A DNA stretch of 32,993 bases from Aliidiomarina quisquiliarum (GTDB taxonomy: Bacteria; Pseudomonadota; Gammaproteobacteria; Enterobacterales; Alteromonadaceae). The translations under genes and the position numbers were made by a program. The notes beneath the pieces are model-generated. The model worked only from the letters and a program-made list of their open reading frames with translations. It made no database searches and was not told the origin of the DNA. Positions 24,812 to 32,993 of the stretch are shown here, one piece after another (position 1 is the stretch's first letter; each line of letters opens with the position of its first letter). Location: positions 15,597 to 48,589 of the forward strand of contig NZ_JAMFTN010000027.1 of the NCBI RefSeq assembly GCF_023922585.1. The letters are read 5' to 3'.

Positions 24812-25764
24812 TACAAGCAGGCGATGGGGTAATTTGTATTTCAGGGCCTACGGCGGCGGGTAAAACAGCATTAGCAATGGCCTTATACGACAGGTTTCCC
24901 TGTGAAATAATAAGTGTCGATTCGGCGCTTATTTACCAAGGCATGAATATTGGCACAGCAAAACCAAGTGCCGCCGAACTGGCCCAGTACCCACACCATT
25001 TAATTGATATTTGTGATCCGGCTGAGTCGTATTCAGCGGCTGACTTTGCCAGCGACGCTAAAGCACTAATTACCGACATTATCCGCCGTGGTAAAACACC
25101 ACTGCTGGTTGGCGGCACCATGTTGTACTATAAAGCCCTGCTTGCGGGGCTGTCGGAACTACCAGCGGCAAACCCACAAATACGCGCCGACATACAAGCA
25201 CAAGCCGATGCTTTAGGCTGGGACTTGTTGCATGCACGCCTTGAACATATAGACCCAGTGAGTGCAGCGCGTATTCACCCGAATGATCCGCAGCGGTTAA
25301 TGCGCGCCCTAGAAGTGTTCGCAGTAAGTGGGCAAACACTAACGGAACTAACCCAAGAGCAAAAGCCAGGCTTGGAACTGCCCAGTTGGCAAATAGCTGT
25401 AGCCCCAAGTGATCGAAAAGTACTACATCAACGTGTTGAACTACGCTTTGATCAAATGCTAGCGCAAGGGTTTCGTACAGAAGTTGAACAATTGTATGCG
25501 CGGGAAGACTTACATATAAATTTACCCGCCATACGCTGCGTGGGTTATAGGCAAATGTGGCAATTTCTGAACGGCGAGCTCACTTTCGAAGCTATGCGTG
25601 AACGTGGCATTATAGCAACCCGGCAGTTAGCAAAGCGCCAAATTACTTGGTTGCGATCTTGGCCAAGTTTAACCTGGCTAGATCCAACTGAAGGTCAGTT
25701 AGTTACGCGGGCCATGGCGGCTTTACAACAACCGCCGACAGCCCCTGAAGTTTGGCTGCCCTAA
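24808..25764 (+). CDS. miaA: tRNA dimethylallyltransferase MiaA
   Basis: A 318-residue enzyme that attaches dimethylallyl to A37 of tRNAs reading UNN codons. Visible motifs: P-loop [58 protein letters not shown] and the tRNA-binding [16 protein letters not shown]. The start ATG 24808 overlaps the mutL stop (ATGA), giving a normal MiaA N-terminus; an in-frame ATG at 24742 would lie within mutL. Near the end, [16 protein letters not shown] is conserved. It is followed by a 165-base AT-rich gap before hfq, with no clear terminator. Confidence 0.95.
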   Translation: MIQAGDGVICISGPTAAGKTALAMALYDRFPCEIISVDSALIYQGMNIGTAKPSAAELAQYPHHLIDICDPAESYSAADFASDAKALITDIIRRGKTPLLVGGTMLYYKALLAGLSELPAANPQIRADIQAQADALGWDLLHARLEHIDPVSAARIHPNDPQRLMRALEVFAVSGQTLTELTQEQKPGLELPSWQIAVAPSDRKVLHQRVELRFDQMLAQGFRTEVEQLYAREDLHINLPAIRCVGYRQMWQFLNGELTFEAMRERGIIATRQLAKRQITWLRSWPSLTWLDPTEGQLVTRAMAALQQPPTAPEVWLP

Positions 25765-25814
25765 GTAGCTACAATTAAAGCGGAAGTATGTTTAGGCAAT
25801 ATTTATCTTGTGTT

Positions 25815-25844
25815 TTGATAGGCTTTAGCAACAAAATCTATATA
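25815..25844 (+). promoter_or_regulatory. Possible promoter of hfq
   Basis: TTGATA (25815-25820) and TATATA (25839-25844, within a longer AT run) are 18 bases apart, in the 165-base gap between miaA and hfq. The -10 match is moderate and a shifted TATTAT (25843-25848) is an alternative. The rest of the gap (25765-25929) holds no gene or terminator that I can see. In E. coli hfq has own promoters besides the miaA read-through. Confidence 0.35.
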
Positions 25845-25929
25845 TTATAGCTAAACTAAAAAAGCACTGATGTTGAAAAATTATAAGTCGACCCAATAAT
25901 ACTAATAATGAGTAATAGGATACATAATC

Positions 25930-26181
25930 ATGGCAAAGGGACAAATATTACAAGACCCATTTTTAAATGCGTTACGACGTGAGCGTATCCCTGTTTCAAT
26001 TTATCTTGTGAATGGCATAAAGCTGCAAGGTCAAATCGAATCCTTTGATCAGTTTGTAGTATTGCTAAAGAACACAGTGAGCCAAATGGTATATAAACAT
26101 GCCATTTCAACGGTTGTACCGTCGCGCATTCCAACCCAATATCCACCACAAGCAGGGCAAGAGTACGACGACAACCATTAG
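25930..26181 (+). CDS. hfq: RNA chaperone Hfq
   Basis: An 83-residue Sm-fold protein that forms a hexameric ring and pairs small RNAs with mRNAs. The N-terminus [20 protein letters not shown] and the Sm1 motif [20 protein letters not shown] are near identical to E. coli Hfq; the Sm2 motif is [14 protein letters not shown], including the YKH of the RNA-binding pore. The C-terminal tail after the fold is short (about 18 residues) and ends acidic (EYDDNH), compared with about 37 residues in E. coli; an acidic tip is known to displace RNA from the ring. It has an AGGAT-like ribosome site. Confidence 0.97.
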   Translation: MAKGQILQDPFLNALRRERIPVSIYLVNGIKLQGQIESFDQFVVLLKNTVSQMVYKHAISTVVPSRIPTQYPPQAGQEYDDNH

Positions 26182-26223
26182 TTTTTACATAATCACCTTT
26201 ACGAGGTGCAGGAGTGTGCTTGT

Positions 26224-27516
26224 TTGTTAGAAAGATATGAAGGTGGTGAGCAAGCAGTGCTGGTTCATGTAACTTTTGTTGCTGAGTCGGCAAGAGAAGA
26301 TCTTGAAGAGCTAAAGTTATTAGTGTCTTCAGCGGGGGTAAATGCAGCTACTGTAGTAACTGGGTCACGCAGTACCCCCGATTCCCGTTTGTTTGTGGGT
26401 AGCGGCAAGGCAGAAGAAATAGCTAGTGCCGTAAAAGCAACAAACGCCGATGTTGTTATATTTAACCATGCGCTTAGTCCCTCGCAAGAGCGAAACTTAG
26501 AGCGTGTATGTGAATGTCGAGTCATTGATCGGACCGACCTTATTTTAGATATATTCGCCCAACGAGCGCGTACCCATGAAGGTAAGCTACAAGTTGAGCT
26601 AGCCCAGTTGCGCCATAAATCGACCCGCCTGGTGCATGGTCGAGACTACCTGCAAAGCCAAAAAGGTGGTGTAGGTATGCGTGGTCCGGGTGAAATGCAG
26701 TTAGAAACCGACCGGCGTTTAATTCGCGAGCGCATTAAAAAAATTACGGAACGTTTAAACAAAGTAGAAAAGCAGCGCGAGCAAGGCCGGCGTTCACGCA
26801 AGCGGGCCGACATTCCAACCTTAGCACTGGTGGGTTACACCAACGCGGGTAAGTCTACTTTATTTAACTTTTTAACCGAGTCGGACGTATATGCGGCAGA
26901 CCAGTTATTTGCCACCCTCGACCCAACGTTACGGAAATTAGATTTAGGCGATATTGGCCCAGTTGTGTTTGCCGACACGGTTGGTTTTATTCGCCATTTG
27001 CCCCATGACTTAGTGGCGGCCTTTAAAGCAACGTTAACGGAAACTCGCGACGCCGACTTATTGCTGCATGTTATTGACGCTGCCGACGAGCGTTTGGCAG
27101 AAAACCAATACGAAGTTGACCAAGTGCTAGAAGAAATTGGTGCTGCCGAGGTACCTCAGTTATTGGTGTTTAATAAAATAGATGTATTAGCAGAAGTAGA
27201 GCCGCGCATTGATTACGACGACGAAGGCGTGGCGCGGGCTGTGTGGATGTCGGCAGAAACCGGTGCTGGCGCCGATTTATTACAACAAGCGCTGTACCAA
27301 CGGCTGATGCCAAAAATGGTGGAAAAAGCAATATATTTGCCGCCGGCGGAAGGTAAATTACGCAGTGAGTTTTATAATTTGCAATGTGTACAAGCAGAAA
27401 CCGTGCAGGACAACGGAGATATGTTAATATCTGTGCGGCTGCCGACAATTGAATGGCACAAGCTTATTAAAGAGTACGGCGAAAAATTAAACGAGTACAG
27501 CCACAAAGTAGGCTGA
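26224..27516 (+). CDS. hflX: GTPase HflX, ribosome splitting/rescue factor
   Basis: A 430-residue GTPase. The N-terminal HflX domain has VTGSRSTPDSRLFVGSGKAE, HALSPSQERNLER and RTHEGKLQVELAQLRH, then a helical arm with GGVGMRGPGEMQLETDRR. The G domain has G1 LVGYTNAGKSTLF, G3 DTVGFIRHLPHDLV and G4 VFNKIDVL. I place the start at TTG 26224 because AGGAG lies nine bases upstream and the protein then begins like E. coli HflX (LLERYEGGEQAVLVH against MFDRYDAGEQAVLVH). The in-frame GTG at 26206 has no such site and adds a non-conserved stretch. HflX splits stalled or heat-damaged ribosomes. It belongs to the hfq-hflX-hflK-hflC operon. Confidence 0.94.
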   Translation: MLERYEGGEQAVLVHVTFVAESAREDLEELKLLVSSAGVNAATVVTGSRSTPDSRLFVGSGKAEEIASAVKATNADVVIFNHALSPSQERNLERVCECRVIDRTDLILDIFAQRARTHEGKLQVELAQLRHKSTRLVHGRDYLQSQKGGVGMRGPGEMQLETDRRLIRERIKKITERLNKVEKQREQGRRSRKRADIPTLALVGYTNAGKSTLFNFLTESDVYAADQLFATLDPTLRKLDLGDIGPVVFADTVGFIRHLPHDLVAAFKATLTETRDADLLLHVIDAADERLAENQYEVDQVLEEIGAAEVPQLLVFNKIDVLAEVEPRIDYDDEGVARAVWMSAETGAGADLLQQALYQRLMPKMVEKAIYLPPAEGKLRSEFYNLQCVQAETVQDNGDMLISVRLPTIEWHKLIKEYGEKLNEYSHKVG

Positions 27517-27558
27517 ACATGCAAGAACCATTAAAACTAGTGAAAATTGGAGTAGTCA

Positions 27559-28719
27559 ATGGCCTGGAATGAACCGGGAAAAGGCGGCAAAGACCGCGAC
27601 CCTTGGAACACCAATAAGGGTGGGAATAATCAGGGGCCACCTGATTTAGACGAAGCTTTAAAGAGCCTTATGGGCAAATTAGGTATCGGTGGTGGCAAGG
27701 GCGGTAGCGGCTCGAAAGGCAGTGGCAACATACCTGCTAAAGGGGTTGGCCTAGCTGCGGCGCTGGTTATCGTGGTTTGGTTTATTGCCGGTTTTTATAC
27801 CGTTAATGAAGCCGAGCGTGGTGTAGTGCAACGTTTTGGTGCTTACCATTCAGAAGTAACCTCGGGCTTACACTGGCGCCCTGTGTTTATTGATACAGTA
27901 ACAAATATCGACGTAAATACAGTGCGTTCGTTACAAGCTTCGGGCTTTATGTTAACTGAAGACGAAAACGTTGTGCGGGTTGAAATGGCGGTGCAGTTCC
28001 GAGTGGTTGATCCGCGCGGTTACTTGTTCAATGTGGAACACCCTGAAGCTAGTTTAGCCCAGGTTACCGACAGCGCTTTGCGTTACGTGGTTGGCCATAA
28101 CACCATGGACAACGTGTTAACGGTTGGTCGTGAAGAAGTTCGCCAGCAAACCTGGGAAATTATTGATCGCTTAATTACCCGTTATGGGCTTGGTTTAAAC
28201 GTTATCGACATTAACTTCCAAGGTGCTCGTCCGCCAGAGCAAGTACGTAATGCATTTGACGACGCTATTCGTGCTCAGGAAGACGAAGAACGCTTTATTC
28301 GTGAAGCTGAAGCTTACGCGCGTGAAATAGAACCGACAGCACGTGGTCGAGTACGCCGTATGCAACAAGAAGCGCAAGCCTATAAAGAGCAAATAGTGCT
28401 TCGTGCCCAGGGTGAAGTGGCTCGTTTTGATCTGTTATTACCACAGTACAAAGCAGCACCAGAGGTAACGCGTCAGCGTATTTTCTTGGAAACCCTCGAG
28501 CGCATTTATGCCAACAACACCAAAGTATTTCTTGACGCCGGTGACAGCAATAACCTGATGTTACTGCCGCTTGATAAATTGCTTGAAAAAGCCGAGCAGC
28601 AGCAAGTAACTCAGCCAGCACAGCAAGGTCAGAATAGTGCGACGCCGCCACAACGGACGCCAGTTCAGTCGAGCAGCAACCGTGAAACGACACGAACCAG
28701 CAACCGAGGAGTTAACTAA
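27559..28719 (+). CDS. hflK: FtsH protease modulator HflK
   Basis: A 386-residue SPFH-domain membrane protein that with HflC forms a large cage around the FtsH protease. The cytoplasmic N-terminus is glycine/asparagine-rich (residues 1-60). A single membrane helix lies at about 62-80 (GLAAALVIVVWFIAGFY), followed by the SPFH domain beginning VNEAERGVVQRFGAY, a long coiled coil with REAEAYAREIEPTARGRVRR, and a glutamine/serine/threonine-rich tail (about 350-386). Length is somewhat below E. coli HflK (419). GGAG lies before ATG 27559. hflC follows two bases after its stop, fitting their assembly in equal numbers. Confidence 0.95.
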   Translation: MAWNEPGKGGKDRDPWNTNKGGNNQGPPDLDEALKSLMGKLGIGGGKGGSGSKGSGNIPAKGVGLAAALVIVVWFIAGFYTVNEAERGVVQRFGAYHSEVTSGLHWRPVFIDTVTNIDVNTVRSLQASGFMLTEDENVVRVEMAVQFRVVDPRGYLFNVEHPEASLAQVTDSALRYVVGHNTMDNVLTVGREEVRQQTWEIIDRLITRYGLGLNVIDINFQGARPPEQVRNAFDDAIRAQEDEERFIREAEAYAREIEPTARGRVRRMQQEAQAYKEQIVLRAQGEVARFDLLLPQYKAAPEVTRQRIFLETLERIYANNTKVFLDAGDSNNLMLLPLDKLLEKAEQQQVTQPAQQGQNSATPPQRTPVQSSSNRETTRTSNRGVN

Positions 28720-28721
28720 TT

Positions 28722-29603
28722 ATGAAAAACTTTGTGTTTGTCATTATTGTTTTGTTAGCCATACTTGGCTTTTCTTCACTGTTTTATATTGCCGAAGGTG
28801 AGCGCGGTATTGTGCTGCGCTTTGGTAAAGTGGCACAAGAAAACGGCACTGCCTTGGTGTATCAGCCAGGCCTGCATTTCAAAATGCCATTTATTGAGCG
28901 TATCGTTAAGTTAGATGCCCGCTTAAAAACCCTAGACGGCCAAGCCGACCGCTATATAACCAGTGAAAAGAAAGACTTAATTGTTGACGCTTTTGTTAAA
29001 TGGCGAATTCAAGACTTTGAAAAATACTACCTGTCCACCGGTGGTGGTAATCAACGTCAAGCGGAAGACCTATTAACACGTCGAATTAACTCGGGCTTAA
29101 GAGCCGAATTTGGTACTCGTACCATTCGCGACATTGTTTCAGGGCGTCGTGACGAGCTAATGGAGCAAGCGTTAATTCAAGCGTCGGAAAGTTCAAACGA
29201 CTTAGGTATTCAAGTAATCGACGTACGGGTGAAGCAAATTAACTTACCCGACGAAGTAAGTTCGGCTATTTTCGACCGTATGGTTGCTGAACGCCAAGCC
29301 GTAGCGCGTGAACACCGTTCGCAAGGTCGCGAGCAGGCTGAAATTATTCGCGCCGACATTGACGCTCGAGTAACCGTAATGCTAGCCGATGCTGAACGTG
29401 AAGCACGCCAAGTGCGTGGTGAAGGTGACGCCGAAGCAGCTGAAATTTATGCCAATACCTATGGCCGCGACCCTGAGTTCTTCTCATTCATTCGTAGCTT
29501 AGAAGCCTACACCAGAAGCTTTGGCCAAGGTGATACGGTTATGGTGATTAGCCCAGACAGCGAATTTTTCAAATATTTCAATTCGTTACAGGCAGCTCAA
29601 TAA
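28722..29603 (+). CDS. hflC: FtsH protease modulator HflC
   Basis: A 293-residue partner of HflK. The membrane helix is at about residues 3-23; the SPFH domain starts EGERGIVLRFGKV and includes DARLKTLDGQADRY and VDAFVKWRI. The helical part has REHRSQGREQAEIIRADIDA and AEAAEIYANTYGRDPEFF, both strongly conserved in HflC. E. coli HflC has 334 residues; this one lacks part of the insert in the coiled-coil region. It is the last gene of its operon: a strong terminator stands 48 bases after the stop. Confidence 0.95.
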   Translation: MKNFVFVIIVLLAILGFSSLFYIAEGERGIVLRFGKVAQENGTALVYQPGLHFKMPFIERIVKLDARLKTLDGQADRYITSEKKDLIVDAFVKWRIQDFEKYYLSTGGGNQRQAEDLLTRRINSGLRAEFGTRTIRDIVSGRRDELMEQALIQASESSNDLGIQVIDVRVKQINLPDEVSSAIFDRMVAERQAVAREHRSQGREQAEIIRADIDARVTVMLADAEREARQVRGEGDAEAAEIYANTYGRDPEFFSFIRSLEAYTRSFGQGDTVMVISPDSEFFKYFNSLQAAQ

Positions 29604-29650
29604 GGTTGCTGAAGACAGGCTAAGCATTTGTTAACTTTTGCTGTATAAAG

Positions 29651-29674
29651 AAAGGGGGCTTAGCCCCCTTTTTT
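29651..29674 (+). terminator. Intrinsic terminator after hflC
   Basis: AAAGGGGGC (29651-29659) pairs with GCCCCCTTT (29663-29671) across a 3-base loop, followed by a T run to 29674. A strong rho-independent terminator closing the hfq-hflX-hflK-hflC operon. Confidence 0.92.
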
Positions 29675-29700
29675 GTGTTTGTTAGAAAAGGACTTAGTTC

Positions 29701-30855
29701 ATGTACAAGAAACACTATTCACGGTTTTTAGCCGCGCGGCCTGATCTGTTACATTGTGCGCCTCATAGCCATTACTACTGGCCCGATATTACGCGGGAAG
29801 CCCAGTTGCGCTACTGGGACGATTCAGCTCTGTATGCCGACGAGAAGTGGGGCTATTTGTTTAGTGAAAAAGTACCTGCGGTACAACAAGGTATTGCTCG
29901 CATATTAAATGTAAGTAACCACGAGCAAATTGTTTTTGCGCCAAACACCCACGAATTGTTGTACCGAGCTATATCAACTTTTGACTATGGGCGACCCTTA
30001 GCTATTTTAACCACCGATGCGGAATTCCATAGCTTTAATCGCCAAAGCCGGCGTTTAAAAGAGCGCGGTAATGTAAAGCTGGTGCGCATTGCTACCGAGC
30101 CGTTCGCAACCTTTGCCGAGCGTTGGCGCGACGCCGTTGCTTCCCACAGCTGGGACATGATATTTATAAGCCAGGTGTTTTATAATTCTGGCGTAGCAGC
30201 ACCCTTACCAAATGAATGGTTGGCTGGGGTACAAAATGACGACTGTTTAATTATGGTCGACGGCTACCATGGCTTTGCTGCGGTTCCTACCGACTGGTCG
30301 GCCTATACCGACAGAGTGTTCTACTTGGCAGGGGCTTATAAGTATGGCCAAGCGGGCGAGGGCTGTTGCTTTGCGGTGGTGCCGTTAAAGCATGCCTATC
30401 GGCCAGAATACACGGGCTGGTTTGCTGACTTTGCCAGTTTAGCCAAAAGCCAAGCTGGGCCAGTAGAATATACGGCTAATGGCATGGCCATGGCTGGTGC
30501 CACTATAGACTTAAGTGCCTTGTATCGGTTCGAGTCGGTACTGAACTGGTGGCAGCAAGAACAGCTAACGCCGCAGCGAATACACGATTACATACGAAAC
30601 TTGCAAGTTGCTTTTTTAGGCCGCCTAGACGAATTAAATGATCAACGAGTAAACCGCCACACGCTATTGGAAAATGGTTTAAACCGGCACGGTCATTTTT
30701 TTACCTTTCGATGGGGCTCGGCAGAAGCCGTTGCTGAATTGGCGCAACAGCTAAGAAGTGGTGGAATAGCAACAGATTACCGCAATGATCGGTTACGATT
30801 TGGCTTCGCTTTGTACCATAACGCCGAAGATTATCAGCGAATTAGCTTCGACTGA
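29701..30855 (+). CDS. PLP-dependent class V aminotransferase-like (kynureninase/cysteine desulfurase fold) protein
   Basis: A 384-residue fold-type I PLP enzyme. The likely cofactor residues are Asp187 (IMVDGYHGFAAVPTDW), which would hold the pyridine nitrogen, and Lys214 (YLAGAYKYGQAGEGCCF), the probable Schiff-base lysine. The N-terminal FAPNTHELLYRAI fits the helix that binds the cofactor phosphate, and the C-terminus (RSGGIATDYRNDRLRFGFALY) matches the small domain of class V enzymes, including the substrate-carboxylate Arg region. The reaction cannot be read from sequence: kynureninase-like, desulfurase-like and aminotransferase activities share this layout, and no cysteine-carrying desulfurase loop is evident. 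It stands alone between the hflC terminator and the purA promoter, with AAGGA before its ATG. Confidence 0.75.
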   Translation: MYKKHYSRFLAARPDLLHCAPHSHYYWPDITREAQLRYWDDSALYADEKWGYLFSEKVPAVQQGIARILNVSNHEQIVFAPNTHELLYRAISTFDYGRPLAILTTDAEFHSFNRQSRRLKERGNVKLVRIATEPFATFAERWRDAVASHSWDMIFISQVFYNSGVAAPLPNEWLAGVQNDDCLIMVDGYHGFAAVPTDWSAYTDRVFYLAGAYKYGQAGEGCCFAVVPLKHAYRPEYTGWFADFASLAKSQAGPVEYTANGMAMAGATIDLSALYRFESVLNWWQQEQLTPQRIHDYIRNLQVAFLGRLDELNDQRVNRHTLLENGLNRHGHFFTFRWGSAEAVAELAQQLRSGGIATDYRNDRLRFGFALYHNAEDYQRISFD

Positions 30856-30886
30856 ACAAAATTACTGCAAAACGCGCGGTGAATTC

Positions 30887-30895
30887 TGGTAGAAT
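30887..30895 (+). promoter_or_regulatory. Extended -10 promoter of purA
   Basis: TGGTAGAAT fits an extended -10 element (TGn plus TAGAAT at 30890-30895), 38 bases before the purA start. A weak -35 (CTGCAA, 30865-30870) is 19 bases away, consistent with reliance on the TGn element. Confidence 0.45.
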
Positions 30896-30924
30896 TACCG
30901 CCTAAAATTCCTCCTCAACGTTGA

Positions 30925-32235
<1,311 letters not shown>

Positions 32236-32250
32236 AAGTGCCTAAAAATA

Positions 32251-32275
32251 AAAGGTGTGATTTCGCACCTTTTTT
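32251..32275 (+). terminator. Intrinsic terminator after purA
   Basis: AAAGGTGTG (32251-32259) pairs with CGCACCTTT (32264-32272, one G-U pair) across a 4-base loop, followed by a T run. It ends purA transcription before the tRNA operon. Confidence 0.9.
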
Positions 32276-32337
32276 GTTCGAATTAACTATTTTTTGAGCG
32301 GTTGGCACAAAAAGAGTAAAAAAAGTGGCTTTCGGTG

Positions 32338-32373
32338 TTGCAAGACGTCAAATGATGCCCTACTATGCGCTCC
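32338..32373 (+). promoter_or_regulatory. Stable-RNA-type promoter of the tRNA-tuf operon
   Basis: TTGCAA (32338-32343) and TACTAT (32361-32366) are 17 bases apart. The -10 box is followed directly by the GC-rich discriminator GCGCTCC, typical of promoters repressed by ppGpp in the stringent response. An A/T-rich stretch upstream (about 32290-32325) could act as an UP element. The start of transcription should fall near 32373, about 15 bases before the first tRNA. Confidence 0.75.
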
Positions 32374-32387
32374 ACCTAACCGGTGGT

Positions 32388-32463
<76 letters not shown>

Positions 32464-32478
32464 GTTAGAAAAATATGT

Positions 32479-32563
32479 GGAGGGGTTCCCGAGTGGTTAA
32501 AGGGATCAGACTGTAAATCTGACGGCTCCGCCTTCGCAGGTTCAAATCCTGCCCCCTCCACCA
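32479..32563 (+). tRNA. tRNA-Tyr (anticodon GTA)
   Basis: An 85-base class II tRNA with a long variable arm, acceptor stem GGAGGGG/CCCCTCC, encoded CCA and anticodon loop CTGTAAA (GTA). Equivalent of E. coli tyrU. Confidence 0.96.
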
Positions 32564-32597
32564 TTTTTTGCAGGTCCGAGGTAGCCCAGTTCTGATT

Positions 32598-32672
<75 letters not shown>

Positions 32673-32687
32673 ACGAAATTTTATGTT

Positions 32688-32763
32688 GCTGATATAGCTC
32701 AGTCGGTAGAGCGCACCCTTGGTAAGGGTGAGGTCCCCAGTTCAAATCCGGGTATCAGCACCA
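32688..32763 (+). tRNA. tRNA-Thr (anticodon GGT)
   Basis: A 76-base cloverleaf with acceptor stem GCTGATA/TATCAGC, encoded CCA and anticodon loop TTGGTAA (GGT). Equivalent of E. coli thrT; the last tRNA before tuf, about 107 bases upstream of its start. Confidence 0.96.
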
Positions 32764-32812
32764 GTTTCTTAAATCAGTTCTAAACTCCTTCCCTGCTGTA
32801 CACTAATTATAA

Positions 32813-32993
<181 letters not shown>

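Noticed and set aside
30865..30885. Possible PurR operator upstream of purA (GCAAAACGCG)
   Set aside because: The match to the 16-base palindromic PurR box is too poor and not symmetric.

Overview
The window looks like the chromosome of a marine-type gammaproteobacterium of the Alteromonadales (possibly near Idiomarinaceae/Alteromonadaceae). This rests on proteins close to E. coli families (OmpR, EnvZ, SthA, YheS, YheT/YheU, YheV, CysQ, HflX, PurA), on the conserved order nnr-tsaE-amiB-mutL-miaA-hfq-hflX-hflK-hflC, and on the tRNA-Thr/Tyr/Gly/Thr-tuf operon. The genus is inference. The content is mostly core genome. I see no CRISPR array, prophage, toxin-antitoxin pair or defence island, and no convincing unknown multi-gene system.

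Left edge (1-505): one end of an IS3-family element, with a transposase frame that has lost an internal segment and runs off the window. An orphan intrinsic terminator follows.

582-6271: a TetR-type repressor followed by a complete CecR-YbhG-YbhF-YbhS-YbhR type ABC efflux operon. A sigma70 promoter overlaps a perfect palindromic operator. On the same strand, with gaps of at most 57 bases and no visible terminator, follow a LOG-family protein, a short exported protein that looks truncated, and ompR-envZ (to 9538).

9554-14454: sthA and yrfG on the minus strand; nudE-cysQ on the plus strand (start/stop overlap); yheT-yheU on the minus strand (overlapping).

14489-19620: a lipoprotein pitrilysin-like M16 protease, the ABC-F protein YheS on the minus strand, and the zinc-ribbon protein YheV.

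19638-29603: a tight run for metabolite repair (nnr), tRNA t6A synthesis (tsaE), cell-wall splitting (amiB), mismatch repair (mutL), tRNA i6A synthesis (miaA), RNA chaperoning (hfq), ribosome rescue (hflX) and control of the FtsH protease (hflK, hflC), closed by a strong terminator. Start/stop overlaps at nnr/tsaE, tsaE/amiB and mutL/miaA suggest translational coupling.

29701-32993: a PLP-dependent class V aminotransferase-like gene, purA with its own promoter and terminator, then a growth-rate-type promoter driving four tRNAs and the start of tuf, which is cut by the window end.

The observations most worth a second look are the operator over the pump promoter, the possible read-through from the pump operon into ompR-envZ, a seven-codon tandem duplication in the EnvZ dimerisation hairpin, the truncated exported protein before ompR, the PLP enzyme between hflC and purA, and the internally deleted transposase.
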